Notes under the pieces: generated by a model | Told to the model about the DNA's origin: nothing | Seen by the model: the letters and a program-made list of their open reading frames with translations, nothing else | The model's database searches: none | Made by a program: the position numbers and the translations under genes | In this document: positions 1 to 8,527 of the stretch, piece by piece | Numbering within the stretch: the first letter of the stretch is position 1 | Layout: each line of letters opens with the position of its first letter | Source of the DNA: Aurantiochytrium sp. KH105 | Lineage: Eukaryota > Sar > Bigyra > Thraustochytrida > Thraustochytriidae | Reading direction: 5' to 3' | Length of the DNA stretch: 64,000 nt | NCBI GenBank assembly: GCA_003116975.1 | Contig: BGKB01000035.1 | Span: forward strand, 372,001 to 436,000

Positions 1-1188
1 GGCAATCTCCTCGGGAAGCTCCTCGATCTGATTGTGAGACACCACAAGATCGTGCAGCCGCGTCAGGTTGTCAAAGTCGAGCTCGAGCGCAGTGAGCTTG
101 TTCTGCGACAGCTTGAGGATGGTGAGCGCCTCGAGTCCCTCGAGAGGGCTCAAGTCCGTGATTTGGTTTCCCGAGGCATCGAGGACCTCGAGCGCCGTGC
201 ACTTACTGAGCGAGGCAGGAAGTGCCGCGAGTTCGTTGCGAGCGACCTCGAGCACCTTTAGCTGGCGGAGCTTGCCAATCTCCTCGGGCAGCGACGTCAG
301 CGCGTTGTCACTGAGAATCAAAGTCTGCAACTTGCGCATGCGAGAAAGCATGCTCCCGTCAATGCTTGTAAGGACGCCTGGCGCGAGCCGCAGCGAAAGA
401 CGATTCACGGTGCGAAGGTACCAGAGCGCCGGGTCGATCGCGCCAGGGAGGCCCGGCTCCGGCTCATCGCGCACCACACTAATTTCGTGCACCGGTCTGA
501 GGGTCTCGACGGACTCGACGACCTTGGCCACCTCGGGCCAGATCGGGGTCGGGCCAGGGGCACCGTCGTCGTCGGTCTCGTCGTCGTCGCCGCCGTTGTC
601 CTTGGCCGCGTCGTCGGTCTTGCGCTGGCCGCGGCGCTCCTGCTCCTGAAGCATCTTCTTCTTGAGCTTGCTGCGCTCGCGAGCAGTGAGACCGTCACTG
701 ATCACATTGCCATCGTCGTCCTCAATGACCTCCTCTTCGGACTCGGCGGTCCATTCGTCAAAGAGCTTGAGGACATCCGTCTTTTGCCGAGCTTGGGCGT
801 GGTCCCGCGCGGTCTTGCCGTCGTAATCCTTGAGCTCGAGCTTGGCGTCCTTGAGGAGCAGACTGTAAACGGCATCGGTGCGCCCAGCGGCCGCGGCCAT
901 CATGAGCGCCGTGCGTCCGTTGTCGTCGCGGATGTCGATCCATCCCTTGCGCCTCAGTTCCCGACGGCGCTCGTAGTAGTCGAGGAGGGTGTCGAGCGAC
1001 TTGACCTTGCCATTGAGCGCGGCAAGCATGATGCTCGTAAGTCCGTCATCGTTTCGCGTCTGCGCCTGCATACCCGTGTTCACCAGACCTGCGCGCACGT
1101 CGCGCTGCCGCTCCGTCATGATCGCCTCCCAGAAGGCCGCCTTCTTCTGCTCGTACGTCATCTTATCTTTCTTGTGCGCCTTGCCCAT
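1..1188 (-). CDS. Ankyrin-repeat / leucine-rich-repeat protein (C-terminus outside window)
   Basis: The reading frame opens with ATG at 1188 and stays open to the window edge, so only the first 396 residues are seen. A Lys-rich N-terminus is followed by about three ankyrin-like units (about residues 35-150; for example an NGRTALMMAAAAGRTDAV segment). Next comes a highly acidic linker with an Asp/Glu run (about 175-215). From about residue 260, at least five leucine-rich repeats follow, with LxxLxLSxNxLxxLP spacing. Both repeat types are protein-interaction scaffolds. The order (short N-terminal region, LRRs, missing C-terminus) would also fit an LRRC47-like protein, but the diagnostic C-terminal domain of that family lies outside the window, so I give no symbol. 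It is divergent from the polycystin gene, with 705 bp between starts. Confidence 0.8.
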   Translation of the reverse strand, partial: MGKAHKKDKMTYEQKKAAFWEAIMTERQRDVRAGLVNTGMQAQTRNDDGLTSIMLAALNGKVKSLDTLLDYYERRRELRRKGWIDIRDDNGRTALMMAAAAGRTDAVYSLLLKDAKLELKDYDGKTARDHAQARQKTDVLKLFDEWTAESEEEVIEDDDGNVISDGLTARERSKLKKKMLQEQERRGQRKTDDAAKDNGGDDDETDDDGAPGPTPIWPEVAKVVESVETLRPVHEISVVRDEPEPGLPGAIDPALWYLRTVNRLSLRLAPGVLTSIDGSMLSRMRKLQTLILSDNALTSLPEEIGKLRQLKVLEVARNELAALPASLSKCTALEVLDASGNQITDLSPLEGLEALTILKLSQNKLTALELDFDNLTRLHDLVVSHNQIEELPEEIA

Positions 1189-1378
1189 CTTTCCTGCTGC
1201 GCAGCGCGCGTGTACTGTAGCCGCCGCGGCACTGCGGTCGCGTCTGCCTACGCTCCTGCCTCCGCCCTCGACCTCTCGCCTCGCCTTCGCGCCCGCTCGC
1301 GCGCCCTGGCGTGCTTTTGCTTTCGCTTGGCTTGCTTGGCTTGGCTTTGCTCAGCTCGTGCGCCTTTCGTCGCCCTTC

Positions 1379-1402
1379 GATCGATCGATCGATTGATTGA
1401 TT
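1379..1402. repeat. (GATC)n/(GATT)n tetranucleotide tract
   Basis: Three GATC units run into three GATT units and then a poly-T stretch, about 190-215 bases upstream of the LRR start codon. Related GGTC/GATC tracts lie upstream of the kinase, GDPD and EML genes. Confidence 0.9.
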
Positions 1403-1690
1403 TTTTTTTAAATAGAAAAGTGGTCTAAGGGAACAGGATGGCCCCGGCGGCGACGGTCTATCGATATAATTTAGTGCCCTTGCGGGCCCAAATCTCATTC
1501 GCCCTGCGAAACGAGCTCGCGAACCTTCAACTGCGCAAAACAAACCTCACACGTCGGGCACGCGTGGAGCCAGCTGCAGCGGGCCATCGAAAGTACGTAT
1601 CCCAGAAAAGGATCACATCCTACTTAAGCCGGGGCTCCTCTCCTCCTCTTCTCGGGGCCAAACTGAAGAGCGATCGTGGCCACCTCGCAA

Positions 1691-1799
1691 CGCGTCGTGT
1701 CGCGTTGCGTTGCGTTGCGTTGCGTTGCGTTGCGTTGCGTTGCGTTGCGTTGCGTTGCGTTGCGTTGCGTTGCGCTGCGTTGCGTTGCGTCGCGTCGCA
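1691..1799. repeat. (TGCGT)n pentanucleotide microsatellite
   Basis: About 14 uninterrupted TGCGT units (1706-1774) sit within about 20 imperfect units ending roughly 100 bases before the polycystin start codon. Apparent proteins in several frames here (CVALR or NATQR periodicities) are artefacts of the repeat. Confidence 0.95.
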
Positions 1800-1893
1800 T
1801 TACGCTGCAGCTTTGAAGCGCACGACATACAAATCTTGGCGAGGAGTGCAATATTCCTATGCAAAAGTCTGAGTGCGAACATAAGGAAATCAA

Positions 1894-4734
1894 ATGTCGG
1901 CGCCTCCAGATGAAGATACGCGGCAAGTTCGCGAGAATGTCGAAAAGCTACGCCAACTTAAAGTGGAACTAGAAAGCAAATTAGAGGAGCAACAGGAATC
2001 CTATCGACGCGTTTCGGAGCGCAGAGCCCAGGCGCGCGACGAAATGCGAGCTCGAGAACAAGAATTGGCAAAACTCGAATCGGAAATCCAAATCCAGGGC
2101 CAAAATGCAAAAGTGGCCGAAAATATTCTCTTAGGAGGCGCAACCCATGCCCTCGATGCAAGATCCACCATAACAACTGAAGCTTTATCCCCCGAAGATG
2201 CAGTCTGCGTCCTGGAAACGCTTCTCGAAACGATCGCCGAACGTCTCGGTGTCAAGCTCTCGCGTCAAAGTCTCACAAATCATCAGCAAAGGGGCCACGG
2301 TGCGCTCGAAGACTCTGGTGTCAGTCCTGATTCCATCGTATACGTGACCATCGAGTACGAAGGCGACCAGTGTGGTTTCCGTCTGGCCACCTCGTATACC
2401 TTTCGCCAGCTGACCCTGGACGCATGTCGATATTGGTCTCTGGACGCTATGAACGCCTCGCTACGCGATGAGACGAACAGTCTTTGGCCCATGAATGGTA
2501 ATGTGCGCCAAGTGCTCAGTGATGCAATATCAGAACGCGTGCGCTTAATTGGCGCTGCCGCTGTAGGTGGCATGCCAAGGATCCGACTCGTGGCACGTGG
2601 GGCAAATCTGAACGCAGCGGCAGCAGCACAAGAACTAGCAAATTCTATACATGAAAATGCCAAAAGGAACAGAACACATGGCGCATTTGCTAGGAAAAGT
2701 GAATCGACGCATCAGGCAGAAAGTTTAGCCCCGCCAAGAGCAGAAAGCAAACAGAAACAACTCGAGTACGAACGACAATTTTATGAGAAGGTTCTTGCTG
2801 CAGAAAATGCGCATCTCCAAGAGCTTCGCACGAACAAGCATGACAACCGCGTGCGAGCGGCACAACTCACAATTGCTCGTAGTCTCTCTGACGCCTTTCA
2901 CGAGCCGCATGAAAAGCCTGACTTGCGTCGATCGGCATTCTTCAAGCCAGCAGAAATGTTTGACCCTGGTCGGGACGAGGACGCTGAGGTCATTGCAGCC
3001 GCTGGCAATGACAAGGTGAAATTACGGAGCAAGCTGACGAGCGCATTTGCGCGATTAATCGCCTGGGCTGCTTATCTGATCATTCTTTTGGTGGCCATGA
3101 GCTTTAGGTACGAGACTTCGCAAGTTTACTCGAACACGGCGAGCAGTCAGAGCATTTTGACCAAGGCCTTTGACCCTACCGAGCCACTCAACTTCGGCGG
3201 CACTTTTGAGCGCTGGATCTATGACCGAAGTGTGGATTCAATTGAGCCGCAGCAGCAGCTTTCGCGAACCTTTACGAGTCGGCCTTATCCATTTGCGCAA
3301 ATTGTAGACACCTACAATTTCGTAAAGCAAGTGTTTGCCCCTGCGCTCTTTCAGTCAGATTTGGAAGACGAAGCTGCAAGTCGTCAGCTCAACCAGTCGA
3401 TGGTTAACGAACAACAGCGTCTTACAGGGCCCATCCGCATCTCGCAACACCGCGTGACCAATGACTCGTGCAGATTAAATGAAGCTTTTAGCAACGCGAC
3501 AATTGGGAGCAACCAGTGCTACGCCTCGTACGCCACGCGGCTCAGTCAAACGAGTCCGCTTGCGAGTGAGGCAGAGGTGGAAGCTGCTGTATCTGCTGTT
3601 GGCGGCTCCGCAGATTGTCTCGCGATTGTGCAAGATGCTGTTGTATACACGGAATTGCCAAGAGAGCCATCTGTGACGGCATTCTATTCGGCCTATGACG
3701 CCTCGGGATATATTGTGTCTTTTGGCTCGACAACTGTGATGAGGGATGTGCAGTGTGTCATGGATGTGCTGCGGGAGCTCGAGTGGCTCGATCTTCACAC
3801 GCGCGCGGCGATAGTGACCTTTGCCATGTACAACACGAATTTGAACCTGTACATTGGGACCTCAATCGCGATCGAGCAGTCGTCTGCAGGAGCCGTTCGC
3901 TCTCGCATTCTGTACAATCGCATCGCCAAGTCCATGTACGACCGGACTGACCGCAACGACCGAGTTTCGGCGGAGCCATTTTTGATTTTTGCCGAAGTTG
4001 TGGCCATTGTATTCACATGGGCGTTCATGTACTCGTTCATTCTGAACAGCAACATTTATGGGTTCTTCCGCTCCATGTTTACAATTTGGAACTGGTTGGG
4101 TATTTTTCTTTTTGCAACAACACATGCGGGTCTCATCTTGCGCTTAGTGTACAAATTTCTGTTGCAGCGCGAGGGCTTGCTAGAGGAGAAGGCTGTCTCG
4201 TATGAAAACCTCAGCACGGCCTTTCAGCTGTACGAAGCGATGCTCGCCGTTGACGCGACCTCCATTTTCCTCAGCATCCTCTTTGTTTTTCGCTACACTC
4301 AGGCGAACCGCAAAATCTCTGCCATCTTTGAGACGGTGTATAGGTCCACACGCGTGGCGGCAGGTCTCTTGCTACTTGTGGCGTTATTCGTGGTGGGTGC
4401 TCTCGTCGCAGGTTTCTTGGTCTTTGGAACAAATCTCTTCGGCTACCGCACCGTGCAGCAGTCGGCCTTCAACATGCTCCGGCTTCTCATGGGCTCTTTT
4501 TCCTACGAGATGTTCCGTGGATCTGATCTTGTCTTGACGGCCTTTTATTTTGGCGCCTTTGTGGTTGTCTTTTACTTTTTGGCCATTGCATTCGTTACGG
4601 CCATTTACCTGGACGCCTATTTTGAGGTCACAGCGCTTGGCATTCAGCGCGCCAAGCCCAAGCACTTTTGGACTTCTCTTGTAACAGCGCCCATTTCATG
4701 GTTGCGAGACCGCACCCGTCACAAACAAATGTAA
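1894..4734 (+). CDS. Polycystin (PKD2/TRPP-like) cation channel
   Basis: This 946-residue protein comes from one exon starting at ATG 1894. Residues about 10-78 are a charged coiled coil. Residues about 147-222 look like a ubiquitin-like/RA-type beta-grasp domain (a VTIEYEGD strand, a later ACRYW helix, then LRDE). A first membrane helix lies at about 385-403. It is followed by a large extracytosolic domain (about 405-680) with the polycystin hallmark DASGYIVSFGS segment and paired cysteines, as in the TOP/polycystin domain. Five further helices follow (about 695-716, 730-757, 780-802, 820-845, 880-910), with a pore-helix-like FNMLRLLMGSF at about 858-868 before the last one. The expected role is a non-selective Ca2+-permeable channel in ciliary, plasma or internal membranes; that is inferred from the family. 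Assignment to the polycystin family is secure, the exact subtype is not. Confidence 0.9.
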   Translation: MSAPPDEDTRQVRENVEKLRQLKVELESKLEEQQESYRRVSERRAQARDEMRAREQELAKLESEIQIQGQNAKVAENILLGGATHALDARSTITTEALSPEDAVCVLETLLETIAERLGVKLSRQSLTNHQQRGHGALEDSGVSPDSIVYVTIEYEGDQCGFRLATSYTFRQLTLDACRYWSLDAMNASLRDETNSLWPMNGNVRQVLSDAISERVRLIGAAAVGGMPRIRLVARGANLNAAAAAQELANSIHENAKRNRTHGAFARKSESTHQAESLAPPRAESKQKQLEYERQFYEKVLAAENAHLQELRTNKHDNRVRAAQLTIARSLSDAFHEPHEKPDLRRSAFFKPAEMFDPGRDEDAEVIAAAGNDKVKLRSKLTSAFARLIAWAAYLIILLVAMSFRYETSQVYSNTASSQSILTKAFDPTEPLNFGGTFERWIYDRSVDSIEPQQQLSRTFTSRPYPFAQIVDTYNFVKQVFAPALFQSDLEDEAASRQLNQSMVNEQQRLTGPIRISQHRVTNDSCRLNEAFSNATIGSNQCYASYATRLSQTSPLASEAEVEAAVSAVGGSADCLAIVQDAVVYTELPREPSVTAFYSAYDASGYIVSFGSTTVMRDVQCVMDVLRELEWLDLHTRAAIVTFAMYNTNLNLYIGTSIAIEQSSAGAVRSRILYNRIAKSMYDRTDRNDRVSAEPFLIFAEVVAIVFTWAFMYSFILNSNIYGFFRSMFTIWNWLGIFLFATTHAGLILRLVYKFLLQREGLLEEKAVSYENLSTAFQLYEAMLAVDATSIFLSILFVFRYTQANRKISAIFETVYRSTRVAAGLLLLVALFVVGALVAGFLVFGTNLFGYRTVQQSAFNMLRLLMGSFSYEMFRGSDLVLTAFYFGAFVVVFYFLAIAFVTAIYLDAYFEVTALGIQRAKPKHFWTSLVTAPISWLRDRTRHKQM

Positions 4735-5335
4735 ATTTCAATTAAACGTAGGCCTACTAGGGCCTGGGGCCTGAGCCTAGATTAATATCAAGATCAAGAT
4801 TTAGGCCCTTGATCAAGGGCGCTGAGGTCAAGGCACAGAGGGAGGGAAAGAAAATAAACAAAAATAGCCCATGTAGTGCCAGAGAAAGCTCGTATTCGAT
4901 CGTCAATAAGATTTTAAAAAAGAGACCATCGCCGCGTAGAAATGCTTTCTCTTATTCGTTTGCATCTTCTACTGGCACATCGCCCTATCAAAAAAATGAA
5001 GAAAGTGTATGACATGACTGACTGACTAGCAACTCAGAATAGATGATGTTCAAAGGGCACTAAAAATGCAAGAAAGAGTTGCTCTGACGACGAACGAGAG
5101 CCCAGAGAAAACGTAATGTATCCTCGGGGTCTCGCTGACTATGTGACGTGACTATGGTGGGCGAGCGTGTGCTCTGCAAAGAAACAGAGACCGTACAGAC
5201 AAACTAACTACAGCACGCGCCAACTCGATAAAGGAGTGCGCGAATATGGAAACGGAATCAAGCATTTGCCTGGGGAGTAGGAGAATAAAGGTCATGCGAT
5301 GGCAGATTTACTTTTTGCTCAGCCGCACAACACTT
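4735..5335. other. Convergent 3' intergenic region
   Basis: This lies between the convergent ends of the polycystin and kinase genes. It carries the palindrome TAGGCCTA at 4749-4756, several partial copies just after it, a perfect 16-base palindrome at 4805-4820 centred on GATC, and an AATAAA-like sequence at 4853-4858. Small ORFs at 4809-5012 and around 5246 lack coding character. Confidence 0.5.
4805..4820. repeat. Perfect 16-base palindrome (GCCCTTGATCAAGGGC)
   Basis: The two halves are exact reverse complements, about 70 bases after the polycystin stop codon. It could form a loop-less cruciform or bind a dimeric protein; I see no further evidence of function. Confidence 0.8.
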
Positions 5336-6535
5336 TTACGTGTGGCGGCGCAAGAATGGGTGGTTCTGCACTTGCTTGAGAGTGATGCGCAAGGCTGGAT
5401 CCTTGTGCAGCATGCGGCGCAAAAGATCCTTTGCGTCATCCGAAACCTCATCCCAGACGGGCCCGTCAAATTTAACCTCTTCGCGCTGCACGGCACGTGC
5501 AACGGCCGCATCCGATCGCGTCCCCCGTGTGTCAAAGGGGTGGGTACCACTGAGCATGACGTAGAGGACGCAGCCCAGAGACCAGACATCAAGCGCGGAT
5601 GTGAGCGGGGCTTTGCCTCGCTTGTCGAGGACCTCGGGAGCACAGTACGCGGCCGTACCAGGCAAAACGATGTTCGAAGTAACAACGGTCTCTTCACCAT
5701 CTTCTGATCGTTTGAGACACATAGCCGATCCGAAATCGCAGACTTTCAGTTTTCCTTTGTTCGTGAGCAAAAGGTTCTCTGGTTTAATATCGGCGTGCAC
5801 GATGCCAACCTTTTCGTGCAGGAATCTGACAGCACGCACTGTTTGACGAGTAATGTCCACAGCTTCGTCTTCTGACAGAGGACCCGAATCGACGACGCGG
5901 TCAAAGAGCTCTTCGCCTCTAATAAATTCGAAGACGAGCAGAGTCGCTCCGTTCAGAGTACGAGCAGCTTGGCCAGAAAGACCGTTGGTCACCTGCGACA
6001 CAAAGTCTGAGACACTATTGGCGACTTGCTCGATGGCCGAAGCGCCGCGGTGCTCATGGACTGGATCCGGCCGTTCAATGCGCAAAAAGCGTACGATATT
6101 TTCATGACCGCCGGCGCGCTCAACACGTTCGAGGAAATCGACTTCACGCTCAGCAATGTCACTAAAGACGCGTGGCAACAATTTGACGGCCACGAGCTGC
6201 TGGCTCACGACGTCGCGCGCAGCGCGGACGGTACCATAGGTCCCCTGTCCCACTTCTGCCTGCAGAACGAGCGACGAAGAGGCGGGGGTCAAGGTGCCGC
6301 GCTTGCGTACACGAGGCGAAACGGAAGGGTCGGCGCGGACAACCAAATCATCGGCTTTTACGACCGAGGTTAGAGAGACGTTGGTGAGACACAGGCCCGC
6401 GCTGCTGCTGCTGCTGCTGTTGCTGCTGCTGTTGCTGCCGCCGAGCGTCTCTGCATGAGCTCGCGCTTGGTTGCCAGGTTGTTCGCCGGCCTTGTTGCGC
6501 GTCGCAGCTCCGAAAACGCAGAGCGCAACGGCCAT
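5336..6535 (-). CDS. Ser/Thr protein kinase with HAD in place of HRD
   Basis: I place the start at ATG 6535 (399 residues). The open frame continues upstream to 6973, but that stretch is a translated GGTC tetranucleotide repeat. A Ser/Asn-rich segment (about residues 34-46, encoded by the CTG-rich tract) precedes the kinase domain. Visible motifs are: glycine loop GQGTYG (96-101), VAVK lysine (118), alpha-C glutamate in REVDF (about 131), catalytic loop VHADIKPENLL (about 246-256), DFG (267-269) and APE (299-301). The arginine of HRD is replaced by alanine, so activation-loop control may differ from RD kinases. There is an insertion of about 40 residues between the beta-4 region and the hinge. 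Overall it resembles the CAMK-type group, but without any regulatory tail, so the subfamily is unassigned. Confidence 0.85.
   Translation of the reverse strand: MAVALCVFGAATRNKAGEQPGNQARAHAETLGGSNSSSNSSSSSSAGLCLTNVSLTSVVKADDLVVRADPSVSPRVRKRGTLTPASSSLVLQAEVGQGTYGTVRAARDVVSQQLVAVKLLPRVFSDIAEREVDFLERVERAGGHENIVRFLRIERPDPVHEHRGASAIEQVANSVSDFVSQVTNGLSGQAARTLNGATLLVFEFIRGEELFDRVVDSGPLSEDEAVDITRQTVRAVRFLHEKVGIVHADIKPENLLLTNKGKLKVCDFGSAMCLKRSEDGEETVVTSNIVLPGTAAYCAPEVLDKRGKAPLTSALDVWSLGCVLYVMLSGTHPFDTRGTRSDAAVARAVQREEVKFDGPVWDEVSDDAKDLLRRMLHKDPALRITLKQVQNHPFLRRHT
6401..6438. repeat. CTG/TTG trinucleotide tract in kinase coding sequence
   Basis: CTG and TTG units on the plus strand read as AGC/AAC codons in the kinase gene, giving the Ser/Asn-rich stretch ahead of the catalytic domain. 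Confidence 0.85.
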
Positions 6536-6858
6536 GGCGCCTACAGTGGGGACCTTGCTTGCGGCGTTTCCCCACGCCCCGCGGCTTCTCCTGTTCTGGC
6601 GCGTGAATTTCTCCTGGAAATTGCTGCCGTTGCTCTCGTTGTTCCCGTGGTATAATGACGGCGAGGCTTGCGCGGAAGACCCGTGCATGCGCGGCGCCGC
6701 TCGCTTCGACGCGCCGGCGCGGCATGCTCGCGAGATGATCATTCTTCCCTTCCAACTCGGCGACACTTGCTCGCTCGAATCGGGTTCTGCGTGTACCAAG
6801 CGACGTGGAGTGGGTCTCGACAGCGGCAGCGAGCTTGCTCGTCCGTTTGCCCGCAAAG

Positions 6859-6895
6859 GTCGGTCGGTGGGTCGATCGGTCGGTCGATCGATCGA
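6859..6895. repeat. (GGTC)n/(GATC)n tetranucleotide tract
   Basis: Nine tetranucleotide units lie about 325-360 bases upstream of the kinase start. In frame they create an RPTD-repeat N-terminus that should not be annotated as protein. Confidence 0.9.
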
Positions 6896-7230
6896 AAGTC
6901 GAAAAGGTCGGTCGAGTCGGTTAGTGGAGTGGCCGACTGCGACTTGACTTGGCTTGTTCGGGACTTGCAACAACGATTCCGCAGGGTCGCACGGGCGCCC
7001 ACGAGCCAGGCGAAATACACGAGCCTGTCAGCGGCGATCCCGTGATGGCGCTCTGCGCTCTGCGCGCTCTGTGCGCAGAGCGGGACGGGGTTCCCCGCTC
7101 GCGGTCCCCGACGATCAATCAATCGTTTCCGTCTCGGCGTCTCGATCTCCTTTTGCGGTTCGCTCTGCACACGTCCCGGTCAGCCACTCCGAACACGCCT
7201 GCCTCGGGGCTGGCTCTGTCTGCGCTCTCG

Positions 7231-7270
7231 GTCGCAGCGCGGCGCAGCGCGGCGCAGCGCGGTGCAGCGC
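7231..7270. repeat. 10-base tandem repeat, GGCGCAGCGC unit, four copies
   Basis: Two identical units are flanked by two single-base variants in the kinase/unknown-gene spacer. The unit length is close to one turn of DNA. Confidence 0.9.
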
Positions 7271-7665
7271 AGGCGCGCACGCAGGCTCGCGGCGCGTGTC
7301 CCCGTCGGTGTCCGCGCCCGCGTGCCCTCTGCAGCGTCTGCAGCTGCGCCTTCTATTCTCTTCTCCTTCTCCGCCTGCGCCGGGAGACGCCGATCCCGAG
7401 GTGCCCTGCGCTGCCCGCCGCCTCGCTCGCAGTCGCGCCCGCGCGCGCCGTGCGCAGAGGGACGCGCTCGCCGCGGGGCCCGCCGGGACGGAGGGCGGCT
7501 CGCCGTCGCCCGAGCCGCGCGTTGCGAGTCTGCCTCCGGAGCGGAGCGGCCTCGCGCGCGCGACTGGCCAGCGCCGCGTGCACTGTGACAGGCTGACAGA
7601 GGCGTCGTGGCGTGTTGTGGCCGCGGCTGCGGCCATGGCGGCTGACAGGGACACTGCGCCCGGCC

Positions 7666-7707
7666 GCGCATTCTCCACTTGCGCCTGCGCATTCTCCACT
7701 TGCGCCT
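7666..7707. promoter_or_regulatory. 21-base tandem duplication, candidate regulatory element
   Basis: Two exact head-to-tail copies of a 21-base unit (7666-7686, 7687-7707) contain ATTCTCCACTTGCG. Its reverse complement, CGCAAGTGGAGAAT, recurs at 58861 upstream of the Myb/SANT gene with a degenerate neighbour at 58839. A shared transcription-factor site is inference. Confidence 0.5.
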
Positions 7708-8527
7708 GCAAGCGGTGCAGCTGCGCCGTTGCTTCCGATGACGCGGCGGCGGCGGGGCGCACACTCCCTTCGGCGCGCGGAACGAGTCGGAACTTCTCGC
7801 GGGAACGGAACGTGAACGGGAGGAACGGGGAAGCGAGGATATCCTTGCGAGTACGTGATATCCGCGCCCAACCACCGGACGCCGCCGGCCAGCGGCAGCG
7901 GAGAGCAACCCGGTCGAAGGTGACAACTTGAGAGCGCCGCGATGCGGTGGATGGTGTCACGAGCATCGCGATAGCGCAAGGCAGACACGGAGAGCGGGAG
8001 GGATCGAGAGCGGGAACGATGGAGAGCGCAACATCATGGGTGGAAAACACATCTCATGTTCCCGCGGGCTGGTAATGGCGAGTAATTAGAATGACGTTTT
8101 CGTCGGGCAGAAGAACGCAGCGAGAACTGTACGACCAGAGCGTTCTCCAAGAACGACCCGGCGACCACGATCGCAGCTTTTTCTGCGCGAAGACGATAGC
8201 AAACCCGAACGGGGAGTCTTGAAGGCCAAGAGTTATAAAGTATTTCACAGACGGTCCGAGTCGGGCTCTAGGTGTAGATCTGAGAGCGCACCGACACGTC
8301 TAATCGTCAACAAACCTTCAAAACTGTCTATCATCTACAGTATTAGCAAGAGTGGCAGTCTCGCGTCTTTTTGCCCTCCTTCCTTTCCTCTCTCTCTCTC
8401 TCACTCTCTCCCTCGCCTCCTTCTTGCTGGACTGACCCCATCGCACCTATAACACTCTCCCTCGTTCTCTTCGTGCAAGCTATTGAAGCACCACGCGAAC
8501 TCTTTTCGATTCTTCGCACAGCGAGGT

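Larger units (their letters stand above)
1189..1893. other. Divergent intergenic region with microsatellites
   Basis: This spacer separates the divergent LRR and polycystin genes. It holds a GATC/GATT tetranucleotide run followed by a T-run (1379-1409) and a long TGCGT pentanucleotide tract (1691-1799). ORFs here are read through simple repeats and I do not regard them as genes. Confidence 0.6.
6536..8527. other. Large divergent GC-rich intergenic region
   Basis: Nearly 2 kb separates the kinase and the unknown gene at 8528. Long overlapping ORFs on both strands (around 6950-8050) are Arg/Ala/Ser-rich, mutually antisense and domain-free, as expected from CpG-rich DNA. Distinct elements are a GGTC/GATC tract (6859-6895), a 10-base tandem repeat (7231-7270), a 21-base tandem duplication (7666-7707) and a CT-rich stretch (8370-8425) about 100 bases before the next start codon. 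Confidence 0.6.

Noticed and set aside
487..1428. Plus-strand ORF of 313 residues over the LRR gene
   Set aside because: Antisense to a clear ankyrin/LRR frame; Leu/Val-rich because of complement bias.
1691..1799. TGCGT tract considered as CRISPR array or telomeric repeat
   Set aside because: No spacers between units, and the unit is unlike TTTAGGG or TTAGGG; it is a microsatellite.
6954..8050. Overlapping ORFs of 200-325 residues on both strands
   Set aside because: CpG-rich spacer keeps several frames open at once; Arg/Ala-rich composition and no recognisable motif.
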